A stretch of 64,000 nt of DNA, taken from positions 46,744 to 110,743 of the forward strand of contig PAPI01000032.1 of the NCBI GenBank assembly GCA_002708845.1, given 5' to 3'. The DNA is from Leeuwenhoekiella sp. (GTDB lineage Bacteria; Bacteroidota; Bacteroidia; Flavobacteriales; Flavobacteriaceae). The notes under the pieces are model-generated. The model did no database searches. It saw only the letters and a list, made by a program, of their open reading frames with translations, and was not told the origin of the DNA. The position numbers and the translations under genes were made by a program. Below are positions 32,887 through 43,987 of the stretch, in pieces. Positions within the stretch are counted from its first letter, which is position 1. Each line of letters begins with the position of its first letter.

Positions 32887-35800
32887 ATGGGATTATTAGA
32901 TAAAGTTTTAAAGGTTTTTGTAGGAGACAAATCAAAACAGGATGTCGCTTCTATTCAACCTATTGTAAATAAAATCAAGAGTTTTGAAGCTGAGCTTGAA
33001 AAACTTTCGCACGATGAACTCAGAGCTAAAACTACCGCCTTCAAGGCTAAAATAGCTGAGGCTCTTTCAGACAATAACGCAGAGCGTCTCAAACTGGAAG
33101 CTGAGGCTGATGAGACCGAAGATATTGATCGTAAAGAGGAAATTTACACCCATATTGATAAACTCAAGGATGAAGCCTATGAAATTAGTGAAAACATCCT
33201 CAACGAGATCCTTCCCGAAGCTTTTGCAGTGGTTAAAGAAACCGCTAAGCGCTTTTTCCATAACGAAACCATACAGGTTACTGCCAGTGCCTTTGATCGC
33301 GAACTGAGCGCTGAAAAAGATTTTGTCACCCTTGAAGGTGATAATGCCCTCTGGTCTAACAGCTGGGATGCCGCAGGAAAACCCATCACCTGGGATATGA
33401 TTCACTACGATGTGCAGCTTATAGGTGGTGTGGCAATGCACCAGGGTAAAATTGCAGAGATGCAAACGGGTGAAGGTAAAACTCTTGTGGCTACCCTTCC
33501 GGTGTATTTAAATGCACTTACCGGTAAAGGGGTTCACCTCGTAACCGTAAACGACTACCTGGCAAAACGGGATAGTGCCTGGATGGCACCCCTGTTCAAC
33601 TTTCATGGACTTACCGTAGACTGCATCGATTATCACAGACCTAATTCTGCAGCGCGCCGTAAAGCTTATGCCGCAGATATTACCTACGGCACCAATAATG
33701 AATTTGGTTTTGATTACCTGCGTGATAATATGGCACACGCGCCTAATGATTTGGTTCAGCGTGACCCCAATTATGCTATTGTAGATGAGGTTGACTCGGT
33801 ATTAGTAGATGACGCACGTACACCGCTTATCATCTCAGGGCCGGTACCCAAAGGAGATCAGCATGAATTTGATGCTCTTAAGCCAAAAATTGATAGTCTT
33901 GTTAGTATACAGCGTCAAAATCTTACCGGTGTTTTAGCAGAAGCTAAAAAATTAATCGCGGCTGGTGATACCAAAGAAGGAGCTATATTATTGCTTCGTG
34001 TTTACCGCGGTCTTCCAAAAAATAAAGCCCTTATCAAATATTTAAGTGAAGAGGGAATTCGTCAACTCCTGCAGAAAACTGAAAATCACTACATGCAGGA
34101 TAACAATCGCGAAATGCACGTGATTGACGCCGAACTTTATTTCACCATTGACGAGAAAAACAATCAAATAGAACTTACTGATAAAGGAATTGAGCATCTT
34201 TCAGGTAAAGACGATCCTAATTTCTTTGTAATGCCCGAAATGGGTATAGAAATCAGTAAGATTGAAAACGCCAATCTTACTCCTGAAGAAGAAGCTCAAA
34301 AGAAAGAAGAATTGTTCCGCGAGTTCAGCATCAAGAGTGAGCGTATTCACACGATGAACCAGCTGCTTAAAGCCTATACCCTGTTTGAAAAAGATACAGA
34401 ATATGTGGTGATTGACAACAAGGTGAAAATCGTTGATGAGCAAACCGGTCGTATCATGGACGGTCGTCGTTATAGCGATGGCTTACACCAGGCGATTGAA
34501 GCAAAAGAAAATGTAAAGATTGAAGATGCTACCCAGACTTTTGCGACAGTAACACTTCAGAATTACTTTAGAATGTACCGCAAACTCAGCGGTATGACCG
34601 GTACTGCAGTTACCGAAGCGGGTGAATTATGGGAAATCTATAAGCTGGATGTGGTAGAAATCCCAACCAACCGACCTATTGCCCGTGATGATAAAGACGA
34701 CAAGGTTTATAAAACCAAACGTGAGAAATACAACGCAGTTATTGACGAAGTACAGAATCTGGTTGAACAAAACAGACCGGTACTTATTGGTACTACTTCA
34801 GTAGAAATATCTGAATTGCTAAGTCGCATGCTTTCGCTTCGTAAAATCAACCACAACGTGTTGAACGCGAAACTGCATAAAAAAGAGGCCGACATTGTAG
34901 CAGACGCCGGTAACTCAGGTCAGGTAACCATCGCCACCAATATGGCCGGGCGTGGTACCGACATCAAGCTAAGCAAAGAAGTTAAAGAAGCCGGTGGTTT
35001 GGCCATCATAGGTACAGAACGCCACGACTCCCGTCGCGTTGACCGCCAGTTACGTGGTCGTTCGGGACGTCAGGGAGATCCGGGTAGTTCTCAATTCTAC
35101 GTATCGCTTGAAGATAACCTGATGCGCCTCTTTGGTTCTGAACGTATCGCCAAGATGATGGACCGTATGGGTCTGAAAGAAGGTGAAGTGATTCAGCACG
35201 GAATGATCTCAAAATCTATAGAACGTGCGCAGAAAAAGGTAGAGGAAAACAACTTTGGGGTACGTAAGCGCCTGCTGGAATACGATGATGTGATGAATGC
35301 ACAGCGTGAAGTAATTTACAAGCGTCGTTACCATGCCTTATTCGGAGAGCGTTTACGTGTAGATATCGCAAATATGATTTACGATACTTGTGAGCTGATT
35401 GCTGAAACCAATAAAATGGCTCAGGATTATAAGAATTTTGAGTTTGAATTGATCCGTTTCTTCTCGATGAGCAGTCCGGTTGAAGAAGCAGAATTTGCAA
35501 AACTTTCTGCGAAAGACCTGGCTGTACGTATTTATGACGCGGCATTAAAACACTATCGCGAAAAAATGGAGCGCAATGCTGCTATTGCTTTCCCGATAAT
35601 CAGCAATGTATACGAGAACCCAAATAGCAACTACGAGCGTATTGTGGTGCCCTTCTCTGACGGAAACAAAGAGCTGAAGGTTGTGACAAACCTGAAAGAC
35701 GCCTACGAGTCTAAAGGTAAACAGCTGATCACCGATTTTGAGAAAAACATCACCCTTGCAATCATTGATGATGCCTGGAAGACGCATTTGCGCAAAATGG

Positions 35801-36249
35801 ATGAATTGAAGCAAAGTGTGCAGCTTGCGGTTCACGAGCAAAAAGACCCATTACTCATTTATAAGTTTGAAGCATTTGAACTCTTCAAGCAAATGATTGA
35901 TCAGGTAAATAAAGATGTGATTTCATTCCTGTTTAAAGGGGAATTGCCGGTTCAGCAAGAAAATCAAATTCGGGAGGCACGTCAGGTTCAAAAGTCTGAG
36001 CAAACGCAAACTTCTAAAGAAGAAATACCGAATCTGGATGAGCGTGCAGCACAGAGTCGCGCTGCAAGCGGAAATACACAACCGCAGCGTCAGCAAATAA
36101 CCGAAACCATCACTCGGGAGCGCCCCAAAATAGGACGTAACGATAAGGTAACTATCAAGCACGTGATGAATGGAGAAAATAAAACCATGAAGTACAAACA
36201 GGCCATTCCGCTTTTAGATAAAGGCGACTGGGTGCTGGTAGAAGAATAG
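32887..36249 (+). CDS. secA: Preprotein translocase ATPase SecA
   Basis: Motor ATPase that pushes preproteins through SecYEG. 1120 residues, longer than the 901 of E. coli, due to insertions including about 335-420. The Walker A motif MQTGEGKT is near residue 192 and [15 protein letters not shown] (Walker B and following) near 299; [12 protein letters not shown] and [14 protein letters not shown] are helicase motifs V and VI. The C-terminus ends KGDWVLVEE without the cysteine-rich zinc-binding tail, so SecB-type binding through that tail is not expected. A strong terminator follows. Confidence 0.98.
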   Translation: MGLLDKVLKVFVGDKSKQDVASIQPIVNKIKSFEAELEKLSHDELRAKTTAFKAKIAEALSDNNAERLKLEAEADETEDIDRKEEIYTHIDKLKDEAYEISENILNEILPEAFAVVKETAKRFFHNETIQVTASAFDRELSAEKDFVTLEGDNALWSNSWDAAGKPITWDMIHYDVQLIGGVAMHQGKIAEMQTGEGKTLVATLPVYLNALTGKGVHLVTVNDYLAKRDSAWMAPLFNFHGLTVDCIDYHRPNSAARRKAYAADITYGTNNEFGFDYLRDNMAHAPNDLVQRDPNYAIVDEVDSVLVDDARTPLIISGPVPKGDQHEFDALKPKIDSLVSIQRQNLTGVLAEAKKLIAAGDTKEGAILLLRVYRGLPKNKALIKYLSEEGIRQLLQKTENHYMQDNNREMHVIDAELYFTIDEKNNQIELTDKGIEHLSGKDDPNFFVMPEMGIEISKIENANLTPEEEAQKKEELFREFSIKSERIHTMNQLLKAYTLFEKDTEYVVIDNKVKIVDEQTGRIMDGRRYSDGLHQAIEAKENVKIEDATQTFATVTLQNYFRMYRKLSGMTGTAVTEAGELWEIYKLDVVEIPTNRPIARDDKDDKVYKTKREKYNAVIDEVQNLVEQNRPVLIGTTSVEISELLSRMLSLRKINHNVLNAKLHKKEADIVADAGNSGQVTIATNMAGRGTDIKLSKEVKEAGGLAIIGTERHDSRRVDRQLRGRSGRQGDPGSSQFYVSLEDNLMRLFGSERIAKMMDRMGLKEGEVIQHGMISKSIERAQKKVEENNFGVRKRLLEYDDVMNAQREVIYKRRYHALFGERLRVDIANMIYDTCELIAETNKMAQDYKNFEFELIRFFSMSSPVEEAEFAKLSAKDLAVRIYDAALKHYREKMERNAAIAFPIISNVYENPNSNYERIVVPFSDGNKELKVVTNLKDAYESKGKQLITDFEKNITLAIIDDAWKTHLRKMDELKQSVQLAVHEQKDPLLIYKFEAFELFKQMIDQVNKDVISFLFKGELPVQQENQIREARQVQKSEQTQTSKEEIPNLDERAAQSRAASGNTQPQRQQITETITRERPKIGRNDKVTIKHVMNGENKTMKYKQAIPLLDKGDWVLVEE

Positions 36250-36274
36250 ACTCATTCTTCCCCAACAATTCAGA

Positions 36275-36304
36275 AGCCCGAAGATTTCCTTCGGGCTTTT
36301 TTTC
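36275..36304 (+). terminator. secA terminator
   Basis: Perfect 9-bp stem AGCCCGAAG / CTTCGGGCT, loop ATTTC, then a run of T. Confidence 0.92.
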
Positions 36305-36460
36305 TGTTTGAAATTCAGCGGCTTATCTGTAAATAAATACTTAACACTAACTTAATATTGAGGTTTGTTGTGCAATAACATAAACCTTACTTTCGCTCAA
36401 AATTCTATCAAATTGTTTTCTAAAGAACGCTTACATAACGAATTACTGAACGCTACAAAT

Positions 36461-36769
36461 ATGAACGCAGTAGAACTGCGCGCCTGGTTGCGTACCGATA
36501 TTGCACCCATTACCGTAGCCAATTACAAAGACGCTCCTTCTCTGGACCTGTCAAATAAGCTGCTGCGTATCCTGATGAAAACAACTGAAGAGCTTACCCG
36601 CACCGATTGTCTTATCATTCAAAGTGTACTGCAGCGCATCAAATACCTTAAAGCCAACCGATCCCGTGATTCATTCTTGCGATTAGACTGGGAAAACAGT
36701 TTGCGAAATCTGGGTTATGATCTCAAAAAATCTGCTACTAAAGCGAAAGAAACAAAGGCTGTTTATTAA
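36461..36769 (+). CDS. Small conserved-looking hypothetical protein
   Basis: 102 residues from the ATG at 36461 (MNAVELRAWLRTDI); an upstream TTG in the same frame could add 32 residues without clear support. Mostly helical and basic towards the end (NSLRNLGYDLKKSATKAK), no signal peptide or membrane helix. I do not recognise a family. It lies alone between secA and the DUF4199 gene. Confidence 0.6.
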   Translation: MNAVELRAWLRTDIAPITVANYKDAPSLDLSNKLLRILMKTTEELTRTDCLIIQSVLQRIKYLKANRSRDSFLRLDWENSLRNLGYDLKKSATKAKETKAVY

Positions 36770-36836
36770 ACAGACCACAATTTCAAAAGCTTCTGCCTTA
36801 ACCTGATTTGTAGTATCTTAGGATAAAAATTAAGGA

Positions 36837-37313
36837 ATGATTTCGTTTAGACTTGAATTTAAATGGGCGGTGATTTATACCCTTTTCCTGTTTATCTGGA
36901 TGATTTTTGAAGTCTGGATGGGATGGCACGACAAGCATATTGCTCGGCACCACATCTATACCTTGTTTTTTTATATTCCGGCTGCATTAATTTACTACCT
37001 GGCGTTGACTGATAAGCGGAATAATTTTTATGGCGGAATTATGACCTACAAACAGGGGTTTGTCGCCGGACTCATCATTACACTATTTATTGCACTCCTT
37101 GCCGCACCTGCTCAATACATTATAAGCACATACATCACGCCTGATTATTTTGAGAATGTAAAAGCCTATGCAGTAGAAAAGGAAAAAACAACCATAGAAG
37201 AGGCTGAAGAATTTTTCAACCTCAAAAGCTATATGATACAATCTGTTGTTGCGGCTATTATCTCCGGGCTTTTATTCACGACCCTACTCGGACTTTTTGT
37301 AAAAAGGAAATAA
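36837..37313 (+). CDS. DUF4199-family membrane protein
   Basis: 158 residues with four hydrophobic helices (about 10-27, 42-57, 77-95, 134-154), and the conserved 'MTYKQGFVAGLIITLF' and 'EEAEEFFN' segments of DUF4199, an integral membrane family common in Bacteroidetes. Role unknown; in related genomes it often sits near lipid or glycosyl transfer genes, which is not the case here. Confidence 0.8.
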   Translation: MISFRLEFKWAVIYTLFLFIWMIFEVWMGWHDKHIARHHIYTLFFYIPAALIYYLALTDKRNNFYGGIMTYKQGFVAGLIITLFIALLAAPAQYIISTYITPDYFENVKAYAVEKEKTTIEEAEEFFNLKSYMIQSVVAAIISGLLFTTLLGLFVKRK

Positions 37314-37356
37314 ATTATCTGTGTTTTCTGAAAAATACAATCTGTATTTTTACTTT

Positions 37357-38178
37357 ATGAACTCAAACATCAAACTCATTTGCTCTGATATTGACGGTAC
37401 ACTTTTAAATGCTGATCGTGATATCGCTCCTGAAACAGCTTCGGCTTTTAATAGACTTCCTAAGGATTTTCCAGTAATTCTGGCTTCTTCGCGAATGCCT
37501 TCGGCAATGTATTATTTGCAGGAAAAAATTGGCTGTTTTGGCAGTCCGCTTATTTGTTATAATGGCGCATTGGTTTTAGACGAAAAGGGAAATGCACTGC
37601 AGTCACACACCATATCCTTAGACTTGCTCAACTCAATTATTGATCACCATCAAAACTACGATTACAACATCAGTACGCATTGCACCGATACCTGGCGTAC
37701 CGAGAAAATGGATTACTGGACCATGCGCGAAATACGCAGCACCCGTATGCAACCTGTTTATGTGCCACTTAAAGACCTCATCCCCTCTCTAAAAGCCGTA
37801 AAAGAAGAGCCCCATAAAATTATGTGCATGGGATCTCCAAAGGCTTTAGACAACCTAATTACACTTTTAGAAGAAAAGCATCCCGGTGAAGCGCACCTGT
37901 ACCGCTCTAAAGACAGTTATGTTGAGATTTCGGCAAAAAATATTGATAAGAGCACAGCGCTCTACGATTTGATTAAGAGCAAATACAATCTTGAACTAAT
38001 TAATGTTATGGCTTTTGGTGATAATTTTAACGATACCCAGCTCATCAAAAGAGCCGGTCTGGGGGTAGCAATGGCCAATGCAGCACAGGAGGTAAAAGAT
38101 GTTGCTGATTTTGTTAGTGAGTACACAAACAAGCAACACGCAGTGGCTAAAGCCATTGAGAAATTCTTAATATCCTAA
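37357..38178 (+). CDS. Cof-type HAD-IIB phosphatase
   Basis: 273 residues from the ATG at 37357 (MNSNIKLICSDIDGTLLN). HAD motifs: nucleophile Asp in DIDGTLL, Ser in ILASSR, Lys and the final DD-type motif in FGDNFNDTQL. The cap of the IIB type lies in the middle. Such enzymes dephosphorylate sugar phosphates, nucleotides or cofactors; the substrate is not predictable. Cytoplasmic. Confidence 0.92.
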   Translation: MNSNIKLICSDIDGTLLNADRDIAPETASAFNRLPKDFPVILASSRMPSAMYYLQEKIGCFGSPLICYNGALVLDEKGNALQSHTISLDLLNSIIDHHQNYDYNISTHCTDTWRTEKMDYWTMREIRSTRMQPVYVPLKDLIPSLKAVKEEPHKIMCMGSPKALDNLITLLEEKHPGEAHLYRSKDSYVEISAKNIDKSTALYDLIKSKYNLELINVMAFGDNFNDTQLIKRAGLGVAMANAAQEVKDVADFVSEYTNKQHAVAKAIEKFLIS

Positions 38179-38241
38179 TTTGAATAGCCGCAACTTAAAG
38201 GTCTTTTGAACGACGTATGGATTTATCCCATTGGCGGTGTT

Positions 38242-38282
38242 AAAAAAAAAGAGGCACACTCCAACCAAAAAGTGCACCTCTT
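38242..38282 (-). terminator. Convergent terminator hairpin
   Basis: Arms AAGAGGCACACT and AGTGCACCTCTT (two mismatched pairs) with A9 on the plus strand at 38242-38250, giving T9 on the minus strand. It ends the ABC1 kinase operon and may also serve the HAD gene from the other side. Confidence 0.75.
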
Positions 38283-38313
38283 CAAACAACCTAACCAATA
38301 ATCTTAAATACTC

Positions 38314-39621
38314 TTATATATAATTTTTATAATTATTCACCTTAATTTTTGCTCCCAGATCGTGCATCAGGTTATATAAACCGAAAAAGGTTCGGTTGAT
38401 ATAGAGAAAATGCTTGCTGCCGCGATTACCATTCATTTTTCTGAGTTGGGTATCTTTTGAGTATTTGTCACTCAAATCGGCGATTTTAGCGAAGAATGTC
38501 TCATCGCTAAAATCAAACGTATCGAGGTGAAAGGGCTGAGTAAATAAACTCAGCATTTCATGAAATAATTCGGAAAAAAATTGGAGTTCTTCAGGGGAAT
38601 CCTCTTCACGAAGTATTTCAAGTTCAAACATTTTCTCTTTAAAAATCTCTGGATTATTTATATTTTCTGGATTAGCCAGTTCAAAGTAGGGGATATAAAA
38701 TTCTTCAGGCACTTGCTTAATGCAACCAAAATCAATCGCGATAAGATTATAGTTCTTATCGACCAAAAAATTTCCGGGATGTGGATCTGCGTGCACCGCT
38801 TTGAGATGATGCATTTGATACATATAAAAATCCCACAAGGTTTGCCCTACCTGATCTGCAGCCTCTTTATTAGTATTACGCGCGGTAAATTCACTTAGGT
38901 GTTCCCCTTGCATCCAGTCCATCGTAATAATTCGTTCGCTGGACAGTTCTGGGTAGTATTTTGGAAACTTGAGATTGGGAATAACACTACATTTTTCAGT
39001 TATTTCCTGACTTTGCTTTACCTCAAGAATGTAATCTGTCTCTTCAAGAAGTTTATCTTCTACTTCTTTGAAATACTTTTCTTTGTCTTTTCCTTTCAAA
39101 TTAAACATCCTGCTAGCGACCGGCTTCACTAGAGCCAGGTCGCTGCTGATGCTGTCTGCAACGCCGGGATATTGTATTTTCACAGCAAGTTTTTTCCCAT
39201 CTTTCGTGGCCTGATGCACCTGACCGATGCTGGCCGCATTAACGCTTTGGGTTGCAAACGTATCGTATAATTCTTCAGGATATTTATTCAAATAATTTTT
39301 AAAAGTCTTTCTAACCAATGCCGCGCTTAATGGTGGAACGGAAAACTGAGACAATGAAAATTTTTCAACATACGCCTTGGGCAAAATATTTTTTTCCATA
39401 CTCAGCATCTGCGCAACTTTAAGCGCACTGCCTTTTAAGCTTTTAAGACCATCATAAATGTCTTCGGCATTGTCATCGTCAAGCTCTTCTCGACTTAAAT
39501 CTGCATTAAATGCTTTCTTACCATAATATTTGGCATAATTACCACCTACTTTAATACCGGTCTTCACGAGCTGAGAAGCGCGCTGCAACTTATTGGTTGG
39601 TATGTAATCGATGGTTTTCAT
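38314..39621 (-). CDS. AarF/ABC1/UbiB-family atypical kinase
   Basis: 435 residues. The ABC1 family core is clear: LKGSALKVAQMLSME is the KxGQ-type motif, but here it reads KVAQ; then IGQVHQATKDGKKLAVKIQYPG (ATP-lysine), LLEETDYILEV, and HADPHPGNFLVDKN with IAIDFG. In proteobacteria UbiB supports ubiquinone synthesis; Bacteroidetes use menaquinone, so the role here is open (lipid or quinone handling). Transcribed with a TetR regulator 5 bases upstream. Confidence 0.88.
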   Translation of the reverse strand: MKTIDYIPTNKLQRASQLVKTGIKVGGNYAKYYGKKAFNADLSREELDDDNAEDIYDGLKSLKGSALKVAQMLSMEKNILPKAYVEKFSLSQFSVPPLSAALVRKTFKNYLNKYPEELYDTFATQSVNAASIGQVHQATKDGKKLAVKIQYPGVADSISSDLALVKPVASRMFNLKGKDKEKYFKEVEDKLLEETDYILEVKQSQEITEKCSVIPNLKFPKYYPELSSERIITMDWMQGEHLSEFTARNTNKEAADQVGQTLWDFYMYQMHHLKAVHADPHPGNFLVDKNYNLIAIDFGCIKQVPEEFYIPYFELANPENINNPEIFKEKMFELEILREEDSPEELQFFSELFHEMLSLFTQPFHLDTFDFSDETFFAKIADLSDKYSKDTQLRKMNGNRGSKHFLYINRTFFGLYNLMHDLGAKIKVNNYKNYI

Positions 39622-39626
39622 ACTAT

Positions 39627-40313
39627 TTATTTAGTCTTTGTAAAATTTTCTTTAAGAAGGAACTTTCCAAAATCAAGTACACTTTCTAAAGGTGTTGTAT
39701 TAAATACGTCAAAAATAGCATTGACGGATTTCTCTATAGCTACATCTGTCTTTTCAAAACGGGCAGAATTGTCGTCCATCCAATATTTTAAAAGAAATAA
39801 AGTCTGTAACCACGCACCCTCACTGAATATAGAAACCGGATTTTTACTCAATCTTGAAGATTTCTCATCATTTGCCTGTTCTATCAAATCTCCAGCAAAT
39901 TCGCGTACTTTAATACGTAAGTCTCTCAATTGAGCCAAACTCTTAAGCTGATTCTTCTCCTCCTCCAAAGCAAAAAGTACGTAACTTCGATTGGCAGTTA
40001 AGACTTCGAAAAATGTATAAAAGAAGGCAAGCATTTTTTCTCTGTTGGGATATGCTTTATAGTCCAGATTTTTATGTAATACACTTATGGTATTCTCATA
40101 AAATGCAATCCAAATAGACTCGCGAATTCCTTGGAAAGATCCAAAAAGGTTGTAAAATTCGCCCTCCTGTATTTTATGATCTTTACAAAATTTAAATACC
40201 GAAGCAGGACGTTTTCCGTTCTCAAGAACGTACTCCATATACATGGTCATAACTGCTTCTTCAGTAAGTTCCTTTTTACTTGACTTTGTGGATGTTGCTT
40301 TCTTTGCTACCAT
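39627..40313 (-). CDS. TetR-like transcriptional regulator
   Basis: 228 residues: lysine-rich N-terminus, HTH region of TetR type at about 18-75 (EEAVMTMYMEYVLENG, ASVFKFCKDHKIQEGEFYNLFGSF), then a helical ligand domain with ALEEEKNQL and LLKYWMDDNS. The first gene of a pair with the ABC1 kinase, which it probably regulates. Ligand unknown. Confidence 0.8.
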   Translation of the reverse strand: MVAKKATSTKSSKKELTEEAVMTMYMEYVLENGKRPASVFKFCKDHKIQEGEFYNLFGSFQGIRESIWIAFYENTISVLHKNLDYKAYPNREKMLAFFYTFFEVLTANRSYVLFALEEEKNQLKSLAQLRDLRIKVREFAGDLIEQANDEKSSRLSKNPVSIFSEGAWLQTLFLLKYWMDDNSARFEKTDVAIEKSVNAIFDVFNTTPLESVLDFGKFLLKENFTKTK

Positions 40314-40516
40314 ATTTTAATCTTCTTATGTAAAATTAACCCTGTTTAACCTTTTATCAAAACGCTTAAACAAAATGTTACGTTAATGTTCTTTCATAAA
40401 ATTTGAAACTTGTGCCAGTTTGTCACAACCCGCTCTTTGGTATTTTTTTTGAAAAACGGAGATACAAAACATCTTAAAATTAATTGCGCCAAAGGCGCTT
40501 AAATCCAAAATACATT

Positions 40517-42406
40517 ATGTCCACAGGTAAAATAAATGTTGCTGTAGAGAACATTTTTCCGTTGATCAAAAAGTTTTTATACAGCGATCACGAGATTTTC
40601 TTACGCGAGTTAGTATCAAATTCAACTGATGCTACTATTAAGCTAAAACATCTTACCAGCATAGGTGAGGCAAAAGTTGAGTATGGTAATCCCATCATCG
40701 AAGTAAAAGTTGATAAGGATGCTAAAAAACTTCATATCATTGATCAGGGTATCGGGATGACCGAAGCTGAAGTGCAGAAGTACATTAACGATATCGCATT
40801 TTCAGGAGCTGAAGAGTTCTTAGATAAATATAAGGATACGGCTAAAGACAGCGGAATTATAGGTCATTTTGGTCTTGGTTTTTATTCAGCATTTATGGTT
40901 GCCAGCAAGGTTGAAATCATCACCAAATCTTATAAAGATGAGCCGGCTGTTCATTGGGTTTGTGACGGTTCACCTGAATTTGAACTCACCGCATCAGACA
41001 AATCAGAACGCGGTACTGAGATCATCTTACATATTGCAGAAGACTCCACTGAATTTTTAGAAGAAAGTCGCATCCGCGAATTGCTTACTAAGTACAATAA
41101 ATTTATGCCGGTACCTATTAAGTTTGGTACTAAAGAAGAAGAGCTTCCGTTACCCGAAGATGCTGCTGAAGATGCCGAGCCCGAGACTAAGACGGTTGAT
41201 AATATAATCAACAACCCGAATCCGGCCTGGACTAAGCAGCCTACAGACTTAGAGGAGAAAGACTATAAAGATTTCTACCGAGAGCTCTACCCAATGCAAT
41301 TTGAAGAGCCGCTTTTTCATATACACTTAAATGTAGATTATCCTTTTAACCTGACCGGTATTCTGTATTTCCCACGATTGGGTCAGGATATGAATATTCA
41401 GCGGGATAAAATTCAACTGTACCAAAACCAGGTTTTTGTAACCGATAATGTGGAAGGTATCGTACCGGAATTTTTAACGATGCTACGAGGGGTGATTGAT
41501 TCACCAGATATTCCGCTTAATGTTTCGCGCTCGTACTTACAGGCCGATGGCGCCGTTAAAAAAATATCAAGCTACATTACCCGTAAAGTAGCCGATAAAT
41601 TAAAATCGCTATTCAACGAAGATCGTGCTGACTTTGAAAAGAAATGGGACGACATCAAAGTAGTTATTGAGTACGGAATGCTCAGCGAAGAAAAATTCTT
41701 CGATAAAGCTGAGGCCTTTGCCCTCTACCCTACTGTTGACGGCACCTATTATACATATCCGGAGCTTGAAGAAAAAATTAAAGAAAACCAGACTGATAAG
41801 GATGGTAAATTGGTTATTCTCTACGCTTCAGACAAAGATGCTCAGCACAGCTATATTGCTGCTGCAAAAGACAAAGGTTATGAAGTATTATTGCTCAACT
41901 CACCCATAGTCTCTCACCTGTTACAAAAGCTTGAGACATCAAAAGATAATGTGAGTTTTGTACGTGTAGATGGTGATGACGTCAACAACCTTATCAAAAA
42001 AGATGAAGAGCAAATTTCTAAACTTTCAGACGAAGAAAAAGAAAATCTGAAAAAGCTACTTGACGAGACTATTGCAGATAAGTCATATACCGTAAAGCTG
42101 GAAGCAATGGATAGCAATACTGCTCCCTTTACCATTACGCAGCCTGAGTTTATGCGCCGAATGAAAGAAATGCAGGCTACCGGCGGTGGCGGTGGAATGT
42201 TTGGTATGGGAAATATGCCAGATATGTACAATCTTGTAGTCAATACAAACAGTGAGTTGGTAGGTGAAATCCTAAATACCAAGACCCGTAAAAAACAGGA
42301 ACGTTTGATTAGTCAGTCATTAGATTTGGCTCGTTTGTCTCAGGGCTTGCTTAAAGGCGAAGCTTTAACTAACTTTGTCAAACGCTCCTATGAAATGATT
42401 AAATAG
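40517..42406 (+). CDS. htpG: Hsp90-family chaperone HtpG
   Basis: ATP-dependent dimeric chaperone. 629 residues from the ATG at 40517 (MSTGKINVAVENIFPLIKKF). Bergerat-fold motifs: FLRELVSNSTDAT with catalytic Glu, IIDQGIGMT, and GHFGLGFYSAFMVA. The middle domain contains NVSRSYLQ with its ATP-contacting Arg. It ends without an MEEVD tail as expected of bacteria. Monocistronic with a strong terminator. Confidence 0.97.
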   Translation: MSTGKINVAVENIFPLIKKFLYSDHEIFLRELVSNSTDATIKLKHLTSIGEAKVEYGNPIIEVKVDKDAKKLHIIDQGIGMTEAEVQKYINDIAFSGAEEFLDKYKDTAKDSGIIGHFGLGFYSAFMVASKVEIITKSYKDEPAVHWVCDGSPEFELTASDKSERGTEIILHIAEDSTEFLEESRIRELLTKYNKFMPVPIKFGTKEEELPLPEDAAEDAEPETKTVDNIINNPNPAWTKQPTDLEEKDYKDFYRELYPMQFEEPLFHIHLNVDYPFNLTGILYFPRLGQDMNIQRDKIQLYQNQVFVTDNVEGIVPEFLTMLRGVIDSPDIPLNVSRSYLQADGAVKKISSYITRKVADKLKSLFNEDRADFEKKWDDIKVVIEYGMLSEEKFFDKAEAFALYPTVDGTYYTYPELEEKIKENQTDKDGKLVILYASDKDAQHSYIAAAKDKGYEVLLLNSPIVSHLLQKLETSKDNVSFVRVDGDDVNNLIKKDEEQISKLSDEEKENLKKLLDETIADKSYTVKLEAMDSNTAPFTITQPEFMRRMKEMQATGGGGGMFGMGNMPDMYNLVVNTNSELVGEILNTKTRKKQERLISQSLDLARLSQGLLKGEALTNFVKRSYEMIK

Positions 42407-42460
42407 GTAGTTAGATCGTAGATTTGAGAACCTTGATCTAGAAACCCTGACTTCATATTA

Positions 42461-42489
42461 AAAACCGTCCATTTTTGGACGGTTTTTTT
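42461..42489 (+). terminator. htpG terminator
   Basis: AAAACCGTCC / GGACGGTTTT with a 6-base loop and T-run. Confidence 0.9.
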
Positions 42490-42584
42490 ATGCTTCACAG
42501 GCAACCAAACACTAACGTTTCTTTAACCTCATAAGCTGCCGAATTCCTTCTTTTTTAGGTAACTTTCGGCACTCAACCAAAGCT

Positions 42585-43985
42585 ATGTTTCACTTCACCG
42601 CAACCTATACAGATCTGTACCAGCTGAGTATGGCTCAGGTTTACTTCAATAAAAATGAAAATCAGCAGGCTGTTTTTGACTACTACTTCCGCAACCTGCC
42701 TTATAAAGGCGGATATGCCGTTTTTGCCGGGCTTGAAGAGTTATTGGATATTATTGAAACCCTTCGCTTTTCTGAAACAGATCTAGAATATCTGAAAAGC
42801 CACGATTTTGAACCCTCTTTTTTAAACTACCTTAAAGACTTTCGCTTTAGCGGAAACATTAAAAGTATGGCCGAAGGTGAAGTCGTTTTTCCAAATGCAC
42901 CGATTCTGGAGGTCGAAGCAAACCTTATCGAAGCCCAGATAATTGAAACCATTTTGCTAAACATTCTGAATTTCCAGACCCTGATAGCAACTAAGGCCAG
43001 CCGCATTCGCAACGTAGCCGGCAATAAAACCCTTCTCGATTTTGGTTTACGTCGTGCGCAGGGTCCCGGCGGATATTATGCATCAAGAGCAGCTATGGTG
43101 GGTGGCTTTGATGGAAGCAGTAATGTAGTGACAGGACGGGATTTTGGGATTTCGATAAGCGGCACTATGGCTCACGCCTTTGTACAGAGCTATGACGACG
43201 AGTTAACAGCCTTTCGGGATTTTGCAAAAAATAGACCTAAGAATTGTGTTTTGCTTGTAGATACCTATGATACATTAAAAAGTGGTGTTCCCAATGCCAT
43301 TACGGTGGCTAAAGAAATGGAAGAACGCAATCAAAAATTATTGGCGATACGTCTGGACAGCGGGGATCTTGCTTACCTCGCAAAACGCAGCCGTAAATTA
43401 TTAGATGACGCCGGCCTTAATTACGTAAAAATCGCAGCTTCTAATCAACTGGACGAGTATGTTATACAAAGTTTACAGAATCAGGATGCACCGATTGATA
43501 TCTATGGCGTAGGAACAAACCTGGTTATTGGCAAACCCGATGGTGCCCTGGATGGCGTTTACAAGCTGGCTTTCGCTAACGGAAAGCCTCGCATTAAAAT
43601 TTCGGAAAGTATTTCTAAAGTGACACTTCCGCATAAAAAGCAGGTATACCGTGTATTTACAGAAGACGGAGCGATGGTAGGTGCAGATGCGGTGGCGCTA
43701 GAAGAAGAGTGGCACATTAACCGTATGCACCATCCCGTTGAGCCTTTTAAAAATCTCGTTTTAACAAGCCTCAGGCAAGAACAAATGCTGTATCCCGTAA
43801 TGACTTCGGGTAAACGCGTCAACCCCAAAAAAAACATTCAGGAAATCGCTGCATTTAGTCGCAGGCAGATTAACGCCTTGCCTGATGAGTACAAACGTTT
43901 TGACAATCCGCATATATATAAAGTAGGTATCAGCACCAAACTCAAGGAAGAACGCGACAAACTAATTGAAAAACACAAAGAATAA
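42585..43985 (+). CDS. pncB: Nicotinate phosphoribosyltransferase
   Basis: Joins nicotinate to PRPP to give NaMN in NAD salvage. 466 residues; conserved start FTATYTDLYQLSMAQVYF, LLDFGLRRAQGPGGYYASRAA, and GVGTNLVIGKPDGALDGVYK. The His-containing GTMAHAFVQSYDD carries the residue phosphorylated in the family. pncA, 543 bases downstream, supplies nicotinate. Confidence 0.96.
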   Translation: MFHFTATYTDLYQLSMAQVYFNKNENQQAVFDYYFRNLPYKGGYAVFAGLEELLDIIETLRFSETDLEYLKSHDFEPSFLNYLKDFRFSGNIKSMAEGEVVFPNAPILEVEANLIEAQIIETILLNILNFQTLIATKASRIRNVAGNKTLLDFGLRRAQGPGGYYASRAAMVGGFDGSSNVVTGRDFGISISGTMAHAFVQSYDDELTAFRDFAKNRPKNCVLLVDTYDTLKSGVPNAITVAKEMEERNQKLLAIRLDSGDLAYLAKRSRKLLDDAGLNYVKIAASNQLDEYVIQSLQNQDAPIDIYGVGTNLVIGKPDGALDGVYKLAFANGKPRIKISESISKVTLPHKKQVYRVFTEDGAMVGADAVALEEEWHINRMHHPVEPFKNLVLTSLRQEQMLYPVMTSGKRVNPKKNIQEIAAFSRRQINALPDEYKRFDNPHIYKVGISTKLKEERDKLIEKHKE

Positions 43986-43987
43986 TT

